Assembly (NCBI GenBank): GCA_052148715.1
Contig: JBKQHQ010000165.1
Location: 1-52,574 of the forward strand
Direction of reading: 5' to 3'
From: JBKQHQ01 sp052148715
GTDB taxonomy: Bacteria > Pseudomonadota > Alphaproteobacteria > Rhizobiales > Xanthobacteraceae
Length of the DNA: 52,574 bases
Made by a program: the position numbers and the translations under genes. Below the pieces are notes generated by a model. That model did no database searches and was not told where the DNA came from. It was given only the letters and a program-made list of their open reading frames with translations. Below, piece by piece: positions 33,141 through 42,200 of the stretch; within the stretch, counting starts at the first letter, position 1, and each line of letters starts with the position of its first letter.

Positions 33141-34160
33141 TCACTCGGCCTTGCTGGTCGGCCCGTCGGTCGCAGCCGTAGCCGTGCCGACAGCCGTGAT
33201 GACGGGCATGCTTGGATTGACGCTCACGCGCCCGGGTCCTGTCACCGTCGCCTGCAGCGTGCGCTTCGATTGGCTGTTGAGCACGTTGATGACGTCGCCC
33301 AAAGTGCCGGATTCGAGCGCCGTGCCGCGCATGGTCAGGAGGACGCCCGGCACCTCGTAGGTGATCGTCACTGGGTGGTCGCGCTGAACAAGTTCTTGCC
33401 GCGCGAGATCGGCGGAACGAAGCGGCTGACCGGGACGCAGCGGCCGGCGCGCCGCGAACCCAATCGCGTGCTCGGCGCTGTCGATGAAGTCGTTAGGAAG
33501 CTCGGCCTTCGGTTTGCGTTCGCTGACGAGGTCGCTCGCTTTGACGATCTCGCCCGGCGCCAGGGCCCGCGCGAGAATTGGGATCTCCAGCGTCTCGAAA
33601 ACCGCACCGGTCAGCCGCAGCGGCGTGCGCCGTAACATCTCGCTGCCCGGCACGTCGAAGATGACATCGAAACGGCCGTTGCGGCGGTCGTAGACCAGGC
33701 GCGTGATCTCCAGGTCGTCGGTGACCGTGGCCTCGATATGGATCGTGCGCAGATCGCGATCGAAAACAATGTTTAGGTTCTTGGGCTCGCTGAGCCCATA
33801 CTGGCCGGTAAGCGCGGCGGCGAGCCGTACGTCGATCTCTTGGCGCGTGATCGTGCGGCTCGCCCGTGTCACGGTGATGTCGGTCAAGCCGCGCGCATCC
33901 ACGGTAACGAGATTGTGCGGCAGGATCGCCGCCAGGACTCTCGCCGCGGGCACCGTCCCGGTCTCGCCGAGGTTCGGCGCGCGAAAGATCGGAATGTCGG
34001 CGGCGGCTCCCGCATTGTCGACGAGATCGCCGATGCGAACCAGTTCGCCTTTGACCGTGACCTCGGCTTTGAGCGCCGGTGTTGCCGGCGGGCTGCTGGT
34101 CTGCGCCGCCGCCGGCGTGCACAGCGCGATCAGCGCGAGGAGTGTCGTTGAGCGGAGCAT
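33141..34160 (-). CDS. flgA: Flagellar P-ring assembly chaperone FlgA
   Basis: 339 residues, exported (signal peptide LALIALCTPAAAQ). The C-terminal SAF-like domain shows LARALAPGEIVKASDLV, AARRPLRPGQPLRSADLARQELVQRDHPVTI and the final VNVLNSQSKR-type block (VINVLNSQSKRTLQATVTGPGRV), typical of FlgA, which helps FlgI form the P ring. Longer than enterobacterial FlgA (about 220) because of an N-terminal beta-rich region, normal in rhizobia. GGAGGA lies upstream of the ATG. Confidence 0.93.
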   Translation of the reverse strand: MLRSTTLLALIALCTPAAAQTSSPPATPALKAEVTVKGELVRIGDLVDNAGAAADIPIFRAPNLGETGTVPAARVLAAILPHNLVTVDARGLTDITVTRASRTITRQEIDVRLAAALTGQYGLSEPKNLNIVFDRDLRTIHIEATVTDDLEITRLVYDRRNGRFDVIFDVPGSEMLRRTPLRLTGAVFETLEIPILARALAPGEIVKASDLVSERKPKAELPNDFIDSAEHAIGFAARRPLRPGQPLRSADLARQELVQRDHPVTITYEVPGVLLTMRGTALESGTLGDVINVLNSQSKRTLQATVTGPGRVSVNPSMPVITAVGTATAATDGPTSKAE

Positions 34161-34173
34161 CAGCCAATCCTCC

Positions 34174-34962
34174 TCATCGCATCAGATTCGAGGCGGTCTG
34201 CAGCATTTGGTCGGCCGCGGTGATCACCTTCGAGTTCATTTCGTAGGCGCGCTGGGCGGTGATCAAATTCGTGATCTCGGTGACCGAGTCGACATTCGAC
34301 TGCTCGAGATTGCCTTGTTGCAGACTGCCGTAGCCGCTGATGCCGGCGATGCCGTTCTGCGGAGTTCCGGATGCCGGCGTGTCGGTGAACAGGTTGTCGC
34401 CGATCGCCTGCAGGCCGGCTTTGTTGACGAAAGTCGTCATGGTGAACTGGCCATAGACCGTGGACGCGGTGCTGCCGGGGGTGACGCCCGAGACCTGGCC
34501 CTGGGTGTTGATCATGATCGATCCGGCATTCGGCGGTATTGTGATGCCCGGCTGCACCACGTAACCCTGCGCGGTCACCAATTGGCCCGTCGCATTCATC
34601 TGAAAAGAGCCGTCGCGGGTATAGGAGAAGGTGCCGTCCGGCATCAGGATCTGGAAGAACCCTTCGCCTTGAATGGCGATGTCGAAGGTATTGCCGGTCG
34701 GCAGCAGGGTGCCTTGGCTCATCATCCGCGGCGTGCCGACGGTCTTGACGCCGGAGCCGAGCTCGATGCCTACCGGCAGAATGTTGCCCTGCTCGGTGCT
34801 CTGGCTGCCGACGCGGCTGATCTGCTCGTAGAGGGTGTCCTGAAAATCGCCCCGCTGCCGCTTGTAGGCGGTTGTGTTCATGTTGGCGATGTTGTTGGCT
34901 ATGACGTTGACGTTAAGCTCCTGGGCCAACATCCCGGTCGCGGCGGTGTGAAGACATCGCAT
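34174..34962 (-). CDS. flgG: Distal rod protein FlgG
   Basis: 262 residues, the standard length. N-terminal MLAQELNVNVIANNIANMNTTAYKRQRGDFQDTLY, the central IQGEGFFQILMPDGTFSYTRDGSFQMNATGQLV and C-terminal LEQSNVDSVTEITNLITAQRAYEMNSKVITAADQML are all diagnostic. Ribosome site AAGGAG. Follows flgF after 30 bp in the same operon. Confidence 0.97.
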   Translation of the reverse strand: MRCLHTAATGMLAQELNVNVIANNIANMNTTAYKRQRGDFQDTLYEQISRVGSQSTEQGNILPVGIELGSGVKTVGTPRMMSQGTLLPTGNTFDIAIQGEGFFQILMPDGTFSYTRDGSFQMNATGQLVTAQGYVVQPGITIPPNAGSIMINTQGQVSGVTPGSTASTVYGQFTMTTFVNKAGLQAIGDNLFTDTPASGTPQNGIAGISGYGSLQQGNLEQSNVDSVTEITNLITAQRAYEMNSKVITAADQMLQTASNLMR

Positions 34963-34992
34963 GTGTTATTCTCCTTGTCGTCAGGCGCGGCT

Positions 34993-35751
34993 TCAGGACG
35001 GAATTTGGGCGAGCCGGTCGATGGCGGTCTTGCGTAAGTCGGACTGTTGCGCAATGAGGCCGGCCACATCCGTATAGTTGCGCGTAACCTCGATCAGTCG
35101 CGTCATCGCCTCGACGCTGTTGACGTTCGATTTCTCGAGCGTGCTCTGAACGAGCCGCACCTTCGGGTCCGTTGCTGGTTGGGCCGTGGCCGGCGCCACA
35201 TAAAGGCTGGAGCCCTCCTTCTGCAGAAACTGCGGGCTGGTGAAGGTCGTCAGCTGCAGCTTGCCGCGCACCGCGGTGGTCGTGCCTTGCCGCGCGCTGA
35301 CCGTGCCGTCCTCGGCGATGCTGATGTTGCGGTCTCCGTTCTGGAGAACGATCGGGCCGCCGGTTCCGAGCACAGGATTGCCCTCGGCCGTCACGAGTTG
35401 GCCGGTCGCATCCATTTGCAGATTGCCATTACGCGTGTACCGCTGCCCGCGCGGTGTCTGCACGGTCAGAAATCCGGGTCCGTTGATGGCGACGTCGAGC
35501 GGATTGCCGGTTTGCTCCAAGGCCCCCTGGCCAAAATCGCGAAAGGTGGCGCGATCGTGCACATAGCTGACACGGCTGTCGCCGCCCTTGAACCCATTGT
35601 CGCGCGCGACCGGCATCAGGTATTCGGCAAACATCGAATCGTCGGACTTGAAGCCCGTCGTGTTCACGTTGGCGACATTGTTGGCGACGACATCGAGCGC
35701 GCGTCCCAATGCCATCTGCCGCGACAGCCCGATGAGAAGGGCGTTTTCCAT
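34993..35751 (-). CDS. flgF: Proximal rod protein FlgF
   Basis: 252 residues. Starts MENALLIGLSRQMALGRALDVVANNVANVNTTGFKSDD, preceded by GGGGAG; the frame extends upstream but is not coding there. Further markers: INGPGFLTVQTPRGQRYTRNGNLQMDATGQLV and LEKSNVNSVEAMTRLIEVTRNY. First gene of its operon, with a sigma-54 promoter about 95 bp upstream. Confidence 0.96.
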   Translation of the reverse strand: MENALLIGLSRQMALGRALDVVANNVANVNTTGFKSDDSMFAEYLMPVARDNGFKGGDSRVSYVHDRATFRDFGQGALEQTGNPLDVAINGPGFLTVQTPRGQRYTRNGNLQMDATGQLVTAEGNPVLGTGGPIVLQNGDRNISIAEDGTVSARQGTTTAVRGKLQLTTFTSPQFLQKEGSSLYVAPATAQPATDPKVRLVQSTLEKSNVNSVEAMTRLIEVTRNYTDVAGLIAQQSDLRKTAIDRLAQIPS

Positions 35752-35845
35752 TTGGTTCTCCCCTATGACCGGCGAAGCTGCTCTCCCGGGCAGTGCTTCG
35801 TGGTTTTCGGACCGCCCTCCCCAGGGCGATCCTATGGGGAGCAAC

Positions 35846-35861
35846 TGCACGACCCGTGCCA
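35846..35861 (-). promoter_or_regulatory. Sigma-54 promoter of flgF-flgG-flgA-flgH
   Basis: On the minus strand the sequence is TGGCACGGGTCGTGCA: TGGCACG-N4-GTGCA with ten bases between GG and GC. It is nearly the same as the flgE promoter at 4181. It lies 95 bp before the flgF start, in the 338-bp divergent region 35752-36089, which contains no gene. Confidence 0.8.
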
Positions 35862-35978
35862 AAACCGAAAATTCAAATAAAACAACGAGTCGTAGGCAAA
35901 TTGAGGGTTCGGCCAGCCGGAACAATCCGCCAGGGGGCCAGTTTCACCCGGCAAAAATTTCCTCCCCGCAATAATCCG

Positions 35979-35984
35979 TTAACC
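35979..35984. promoter_or_regulatory. CtrA half site upstream of fliL
   Basis: TTAACC, with GCAA in place of the second TTAA at the right spacing. Weak evidence, but it sits 105 bp before fliL, where early flagellar genes usually carry a CtrA site. Confidence 0.3.
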
Positions 35985-36073
35985 ATTGCAAACATAAGTT
36001 CCAGGGGGAGGGCGCCTGGGGTCGCGCCCGCGGCAAGTCATACTCGTATCGCCGTGCAGTTACCCGCCTCGAC

Positions 36074-36087
36074 CCTATCGAGATAGG
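36074..36087. promoter_or_regulatory. CCTATC-GA-GATAGG palindrome before fliL
   Basis: A 14-bp near-perfect palindrome (6-bp arms) ending two bases before the fliL ATG and 213 bp upstream of the flgF sigma-54 promoter. Shares the GATAGG/CCTATC core with sites at 3987 and 47399. Could serve as an enhancer for flgF and a repressor site for fliL; both are inference. Confidence 0.45.
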
Positions 36088-36089
36088 CT

Positions 36090-36617
36090 ATGGCAGCAGC
36101 AGCAAAGCAGGCGGTAGCGGAACCGGACGCGGACACCGAGCCGGATGAGAACGAAGAAGGCGCGGCCAAACCCAAGCCAAAACTGCCGCTCAAGCTGATC
36201 ATCATTGCGGTGGCGGGCGTCGTGGTGCTCGGCGGCGGCGGCACCGCGGCCTTTTTCATGTTCGGCGCGCCGAAGGACGCAACCCACGAGGCCGCCCCTG
36301 CGCCGAAGCCCCCGGTCTTCTTCGACTTGCCGGACGTGCTCGTCAATTTGGCCAGTGTTGGCAATGAGCGCGTCCAATATCTCAAGGTCAAGGTGGTGCT
36401 CGAGGTCCCCGATCAGGCGTTGATCGCGCAGATCCAGCCGCTGATGCCGCGCGTCATGGACGCGTTCCAGACTTACCTGCGTGAATTGCGTCCAGCCGAT
36501 CTCGATGGCTCGGCCGGACTTTATCGGCTTAAGGAAGAGTTGACCCGGCGGGTGAATACGGCGATTGCGCCGAGCCACATCAACGCCGTCTTGTTTAAGG
36601 AAATCGTCGTTCAATGA
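36090..36617 (+). CDS. fliL: Flagellar basal-body-associated protein FliL
   Basis: 175 residues. Charged N-terminal tail (Glu/Asp-rich), one membrane segment at about 34-56 (LKLIIIAVAGVVVLGGGGTAAFFMF), then the periplasmic FliL domain (VFFDLPDVLVNLASVGNERVQYLKVKVVLEV, ending INAVLFKEIVVQ). FliL stabilises stators around the motor. First gene of fliL-fliM-DUF6468-motE. Confidence 0.94.
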   Translation: MAAAAKQAVAEPDADTEPDENEEGAAKPKPKLPLKLIIIAVAGVVVLGGGGTAAFFMFGAPKDATHEAAPAPKPPVFFDLPDVLVNLASVGNERVQYLKVKVVLEVPDQALIAQIQPLMPRVMDAFQTYLRELRPADLDGSAGLYRLKEELTRRVNTAIAPSHINAVLFKEIVVQ

Positions 36618-36629
36618 GGACTAAAGCTC

Positions 36630-37826
36630 GTGGCGAGTAAGGAACAAGTAGACCAAGATGCGCTCGCCGCCGAATGGGGGCTCGCGCTAGAGGCGGAGTC
36701 GGGTACCGCTCCGCCGCCCAGCGAGGGCGACGCAACCAGCGAGGAAGGCGCCGCCCAATGGGCGACGGTCGAGGACGGTAATCAGTTCATTCAAGCCGCC
36801 AAGGGCGGCGCCGAGCGCATCCTCAATCAAGAGGAGATCGACGGGCTGCTCGGCTTCAGCCTCAGCGACATTTCGCTTAACGACAATTCGGGCATCCGCG
36901 CGATCATCGACTCGGCGATGGTCTCTTATGAGCGCTTGCCGATGCTGGAAATTGTCTTCGACCGGCTGGTCCGGTTGATGACGACGAGCTTGCGCAACTT
37001 CACCTCCGACACCGTCGAAGTGTCGCTCGACCGCATCACGTCGGTACGCTTCGGCGACTATCTCAACTCCATCCCGCTGCCGGCCATCCTCGCCGTGTTC
37101 AAGGCCGAGGAGTGGGACAATTTCGGGCTGGTGACCGTCAATTCGAGCCTCATCTATTCGATCATCGATGTGCTGCTCGGCGGGCGACGCGGCCAGACCG
37201 CCATCCGTATCGAAGGGCGGCCCTACACGACGATCGAATCGAACCTCGTCAAACGCATGATCGAGGTGGTGCTGGCCGATGCCGAGCTCGCGTTCAAGCC
37301 GCTGTCACCGGTCAAGTTCAACATCGATCGGCTGGAGACCAATCCGCGCTTCGCTGCCATTTCGCGGCCTGCCAACGCGGCGATCCTGGTTCGGCTGCGC
37401 ATCGATATGGAGGATCGTGGCGGCAACGTCGAGCTCCTCTTGCCCTACGGGACCATCGAGCCGATCCGCGATGTTCTCCTGCAGATGTTCATGGGCGAGA
37501 AGTTCGGCCGCGACCCGATCTGGGAAGGCCATCTCGCGACCGAGATCGGGCAGGCGCAGATCGCTGTCGACGCGGTGCTCTACGAGGCGCAATTGCCGCT
37601 GCGGCAATTGATGAGGCTCGGCGTCGGCGACACCCTGACGCTCGAGCTCAGGCCCGATGCCATGGTCAGCGTGCGCTGCGGCAATGTCATCCTGACCGAA
37701 GGCCGCATGGGCCGCGTCGGCGATCGCGTCGCCGTGCGGGTGGCCAAGAAATTGCGCAAGCCGCGAACGACGTTCGCCATGTTTGAAAAGGCCGACGAGT
37801 CGACCAAACGTATGGAGGCACCGTGA
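36630..37826 (+). CDS. fliM: Flagellar motor switch protein FliM
   Basis: 398 residues. A Gly/Glu-rich N-terminal region leads to LNQEEIDGLLGFSL, the CheY-binding motif shifted to about residue 65 and not at the very start. The middle domain carries VSYERLPMLEIVFDRLVRLMTTSLRNF and the C-terminal SpoA-type domain LGVGDTLTLELRPDAMVSVRCGN...GRMGRVGDRVAVRV. Part of the C ring that switches rotation. GTG start with a weak GAGGA upstream. Confidence 0.95.
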   Translation: MASKEQVDQDALAAEWGLALEAESGTAPPPSEGDATSEEGAAQWATVEDGNQFIQAAKGGAERILNQEEIDGLLGFSLSDISLNDNSGIRAIIDSAMVSYERLPMLEIVFDRLVRLMTTSLRNFTSDTVEVSLDRITSVRFGDYLNSIPLPAILAVFKAEEWDNFGLVTVNSSLIYSIIDVLLGGRRGQTAIRIEGRPYTTIESNLVKRMIEVVLADAELAFKPLSPVKFNIDRLETNPRFAAISRPANAAILVRLRIDMEDRGGNVELLLPYGTIEPIRDVLLQMFMGEKFGRDPIWEGHLATEIGQAQIAVDAVLYEAQLPLRQLMRLGVGDTLTLELRPDAMVSVRCGNVILTEGRMGRVGDRVAVRVAKKLRKPRTTFAMFEKADESTKRMEAP

Positions 37827-38257
37827 GCAACAGTCTTCCGCTCCTGATCGAGAGCTTGGTTTCAATTTTGCTGCTGCTCACAATCGGATATTGCATCCTA
37901 TTGAACAAGCGGCTGCAGCGGCTCAAGTCCGACGAGCAGTCGCTCAAGGCGACCATCTCGGAGCTGATCACGGTGACCGAAATCGCCGAGCGGGCGGTGG
38001 CGGGCCTCAAAGTCACGGTTCGCGATTGCGACAGGACGTTGGGCGAACGGTTGCGGACGGCCGAGCGTTTCGTGGCCGACATCGACCGACAGGTCGTTGC
38101 TGGCGAGCAGGTCTTGCAACGGCTCTCGCAGATCGCCGCCGCCGCCGGAACCGGGCCGGAAGCAGCGCCGCCGGCGCCCGACCCGACGGCGGTCGTCAAG
38201 GCCGCACAAGCCTTCGCCGATCGAGCTAGACTGCGCGCCAATGGTCGTGCTGCATGA
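37823..38257 (+). CDS. DUF6468-type small flagellar membrane protein
   Basis: 144 residues. One N-terminal membrane segment (LLIESLVSILLLLTIGYCILL) and a long helix (LNKRLQRLKSDEQSLKATISELITVTEIAERAVAGLKVTVRD) predicted as coiled coil. Resembles the DUF6468 family found between fliM and motE in rhizobia; biochemical role unknown. GTG start overlaps the fliM stop (GTGA) with GGAGG before it, and its stop overlaps the motE start. Confidence 0.82.
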   Translation: MSNSLPLLIESLVSILLLLTIGYCILLNKRLQRLKSDEQSLKATISELITVTEIAERAVAGLKVTVRDCDRTLGERLRTAERFVADIDRQVVAGEQVLQRLSQIAAAAGTGPEAAPPAPDPTAVVKAAQAFADRARLRANGRAA

Positions 38258-39132
38258 TGCGATGGGTGCGCGACTTTCGGCTCATCCCTGTCGTTCTGAT
38301 CGCGATCGCGTGCCTGTTTGCACTGAAAACGCTCGGCTTGCTGCTCGACGGCCGCTACACGCTGGGCGGCGTTGTCGGCAGCGCTCCGCAACGCGGCGCA
38401 CCGCCTTCCAAAGCGGCGTTGTTGCGATCGGGGAAGCCGCTTTCCTCGGGCGCGGTCGAATTGAGTCCTCCCGTTTCCAATCGGAAGCGATCCTGGGCGC
38501 AGGAGATGTTCAACTACCCGGACACCACGGGATCGGTTGAAACGGCGAAGCCTGCCGAGAAGCCGCGCGGCGAGGAAGGCAAACCCGAAGGCGCCGCAAC
38601 AAAGCCCGCGCCAACCGAGCCGAAGCCGGAGCCGGATGGAACCGTGGTCCCGCTCGAGGGCAGCGGGAAGCCGATGTCGCCCGCCGAGCGGGCTATCCTC
38701 GAGCGGCTGCAGGAGCGCAGACAGGAACTCGACGCGCGCGCCCGGGAGCTCGACGTTCGCGAGAACCTCCTGAAGGCGGCCGAGAAGCGCGTCGAGGCGC
38801 GGGTGACGGAGATCAAGGAGATGGAGGCGCGCGTCACCGCCGCCACGCAGCAGAAGGAGGAAATGGAAGCGACCCGGCTCAAGAGTCTCGTCACCATGTA
38901 TGAAAATATGAAGCCGAAGGACGCGGCGAAGATCTTCGATCGTCTCGATCTGCGGGTCTTGATCGACGTCAGCAGCCAAATCAATCCCCGCCGGATGTCG
39001 GATATTTTGGCGCAAATGCTGCCTGAGACAGCCGAACGCCTGACTGTCGAGCTCGCCAACCGTGCGAACCCGCCCGCGAGCGAGGCGGCCCGCGATCTGC
39101 CGAAGATCGAGGGCCATCGCACCGGTAATTGA
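38254..39132 (+). CDS. motE: MotE-like motility chaperone
   Basis: 292 residues. Membrane segment at about 10-30 or signal anchor, a Pro/Lys/Glu-rich linker, coiled coil at about 145-205 (RLQERRQELDARARELDVRENLLKAAEKRVEARVTEIKEM), then an MgtE-N-like domain: TMYENMKPKDAAKIFDRLDLRVLIDVSSQINPRRMSDILAQM. This is the layout of Sinorhizobium MotE, the chaperone of the periplasmic motor protein MotC. Two ATGs in tandem; ATGA overlap with the previous gene. Confidence 0.88.
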   Translation: MMRWVRDFRLIPVVLIAIACLFALKTLGLLLDGRYTLGGVVGSAPQRGAPPSKAALLRSGKPLSSGAVELSPPVSNRKRSWAQEMFNYPDTTGSVETAKPAEKPRGEEGKPEGAATKPAPTEPKPEPDGTVVPLEGSGKPMSPAERAILERLQERRQELDARARELDVRENLLKAAEKRVEARVTEIKEMEARVTAATQQKEEMEATRLKSLVTMYENMKPKDAAKIFDRLDLRVLIDVSSQINPRRMSDILAQMLPETAERLTVELANRANPPASEAARDLPKIEGHRTGN

Positions 39133-39137
39133 CGCGT

Positions 39138-39152
39138 TTAACGCGACATTAG
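39138..39152. promoter_or_regulatory. CtrA-type box before the large TPR gene
   Basis: TTAA-CGCGACA-TTAG, one mismatch, 84 bp upstream of the gene at 39236. Suggests that gene has its own cell-cycle or motility-linked promoter besides read-through from motE. Confidence 0.5.
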
Positions 39153-39235
39153 ACGCCACGCCCTACTCTGGCGCAGGCGGCCCGCGGGTTGCCGGTAATT
39201 AGATCCGGCAGACGTGCCGCAAAGCAGCATCGGGT

Positions 39236-42200
39236 ATGGTTGGCCACGCGAACACTTCGAGAACAACGGGCTGGCCCGCGCGCGCGCGGTGGCATGCGCG
39301 CGTGGTCCGATGGGTCTGGAGCTTGGCGGCCTGCCTGGCGGCGGTGCTCTTTGCCGCTGCGCCGGCGATCGCCATCGAGGCGGTTAAAGGCGAGGTCAGC
39401 GTTGCGACCGCAGGCGGCTATGCGCGGATCATTTTCCGCCTGGCCGAAAGCGTTGAGTCGGAAGTGCGCGCTTCCAACGGCGTCCTCGTTGTCGCGTTCA
39501 AGCGACCCGTCCACGTATTGGTCGACCGGATCAATGTTAACGCTCCGGATTATGTGAGCGCGGCGCGGCTCGACCCCGACGGCATGGGCATTCGTCTGGC
39601 GTTGGCCCAAAAAGTTACCGTCAACGCCACGTCGGCGGCTGAGCAATTGTTCGTCGATCTCTTGCCGGATAGCTGGACCGCGTTGCCGCCCGGATTGCCG
39701 ACCAACGTCATTGAGGACTTGGCCCGGCGCGCCCGCGATGCGGAGAAGAAAGTCCGATTGCAGCGGGCGCTCGAGCTGCAGAAGAAGCGCACTCCCATTC
39801 GTGTACGCGTCGCAGAGCAGCCCACCTTCACGCGCTACATCTTCGATTTGCCGGAATTCATCAACGTGTCCGCTGACCGTGCCAAGGACAAACTGACTTT
39901 GTTCTTCGGCGCTCCGCTCCAGTTCGATCTGGCCGATGCCAAGGCGGCGATGCCGCCGCTATTGGCGTCAATCGAAACGGAGGGCGATGGCGAGTCCACG
40001 TCGGTGCAATTCGCGTTTGACGGCCCGGTCGACCTTCGCACCTTCCGCGAAGACAATACCTACGTCATGGATGTCGTAATTCCTGAGGGACAAAAGGGCT
40101 CCGCTCAGTCGGGCAAGCCGGCCGATGTCGCTGAGTTCATTGCCCGGCAGGCGAGCAAGCGCGCGACGGAAAGAGGGGAGGCGCCGGCCACAGCGCCCGT
40201 GAAAGCCCCCGAGACGGACAATCCGGCCACCAAGGCGCCGATGAATCCGCCTCCTTCGGCCGAAGTCCGCGTCGGCCCTGGCGCGAACGCCGACCACGAG
40301 ACAAGACCAGCGCCTGCGAGTGAGGTCGCGCCGGAGCAGCAGCGCCCCCAAGCACCGCCGGCGGCGAGCGCGGCTCCCGCGCCATCGGCACAATTGGTCG
40401 AGGAGCCTTCCCCGGCGGCGCCTGAATCGGCGAGCGCGCCGGTTGCGAAGACGGCCGTCGAAACACAACAACAACCCGCCGCGCGGCCGCAGCCGGCGCC
40501 GGTTCAGTCCCCTGACGCCGCTCCGCCGACCCGCGATCCGAATGCCCCCCTCGCAGTCGAGTTGCGGCGCCAAGGCGACAGCTTGCGCTTGACTTTTCCG
40601 TTTGCCGCGCCGACGCCGGCTGCCGTCTTCCGCCGTGCCGACACGCTTTGGCTGGTGTTCGATTCCGCCACCGAGCTCGACCTTGCGCCGCTCCTTGCCG
40701 AGCCCAGCCATATGATCCTAAGCGCCTCGGTTGCGCGCTCGGGCGAGGGACAAGCTGTCCGTCTCAAGCTCGCGCGTCCGCGCCTAACGAGCCTCACCGC
40801 CCAGCGGGCGGCGTGGACCCTTGTCGTTGGCGACGTGGCCATCGATCCGACCCAGCCACTCGCGCTCCAACGCAACTTCGTCGGGCCGAACCGGGCGAGT
40901 GTGACCATTCCTTTCGACGACCCCGGTCACCTCCACCGGCTGAGTGATCCGGATGCCGGGGATACGTTGGTCGCGGTCACGGCCTTGGGCCCCGCCCGCG
41001 GCTTCCTCAAAGAGCAACGTTTCCTTGAATTCAACGTGCTGGCGTCGACCCATGGCGTGGTCGTTCAGCCGATCGCTGACGATCTACAAATGGATTTTGC
41101 CGCTGACAAGATCGTGGTCGGTCGCCCCGGCGGCTTGACATTGTCGACCGGGATCCAGAGTTCGGGGCGGGCCGCTGGACCGCAACCCGTGACCTTCGAC
41201 GCCCAGCTGTGGGGCTTCGATCGCCAGGGCGATTACAACCAGCGGCAGACTCAGTTGCTGCGCATCGCAGCCGCATCGCCCGAGCCGAAGAAGGCGGCCG
41301 CTCGCCTCGACCTTGCCCGGTTCTATCTCGCGCGGGAGATGTACGCGGAAGCCAAAGCCGTGCTTGACGTCCTGCTGGCCGATCGGCCGCCTTCCTCCGA
41401 GGATACCAGCGGACTCGTGCTGCACGCCATCGCCAATATCGGATTGAATCGACCGGAAGCCGCCGTTAAGGATTTGGCCAATCCGCTGGTCGGCAGTCAG
41501 CATGATGCGCCCCTGTGGCGCGCCTTCGCCCTCGCCAAGGAGGGCAAGTGGCCGGAGGCTCGCGAAGCCTTTAAGGGCATCGGGGTGGGAATCGCGACCC
41601 TGCCGATCGAGCTGCAACGGGTTTCGCTTGTGGAGGCCGTGCGCTCGTTCATCGAGGTTCGGGATTTTGCTGGCGCGGCGAACGAGCTCAACGAGTTCGA
41701 CACGATCGGAGTGCCGCGTGAGCTCGAGCCGACGATAGCCGTTTTGACCGGGCGTCTCGCCGAGGGGCTTGGTCGCACCGACGATGCGCTGGCAGCCTAT
41801 CGCGCGGCGGCCGACTCCGCCGATCGCCCGCAAGCCGCGCAAGGACGCCTGCGCGAGCTCATGCTCCGCTACCGGAACGGGGATCTCGACAGCGCCGCGA
41901 TGGTGACCCAGCTCGAGACGCTGACGTCCACATGGCGCGGCGACCAGACGGAGATCGAGGCATTGCAGGCGTTGGCGCACTTGTACACGGAGGAGCAACG
42001 CTATCGCGACGCTTTTCACGTCATGCGCGCGGCGCTCCAAGGACATCCCAATTCGGACATGACGCGGCGCATTCAGGACGAGGCCGCGGCCACCTTTGAT
42101 TCCCTATTCCTTGCCGGCAAAGGCGATGCCATGCCGGCCGTCGAAGCCTTGAGCCTGTTCTATGATTTCCGCGAATTGACGCCGATCGGCCGCCGCGGCG

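Noticed and set aside
37687..39159. 490-codon open frame on the minus strand opposite motE and DUF6468
   Set aside because: Arg/Leu-rich shadow of GC-rich coding DNA; the plus strand carries clear flagellar proteins with coupled starts.
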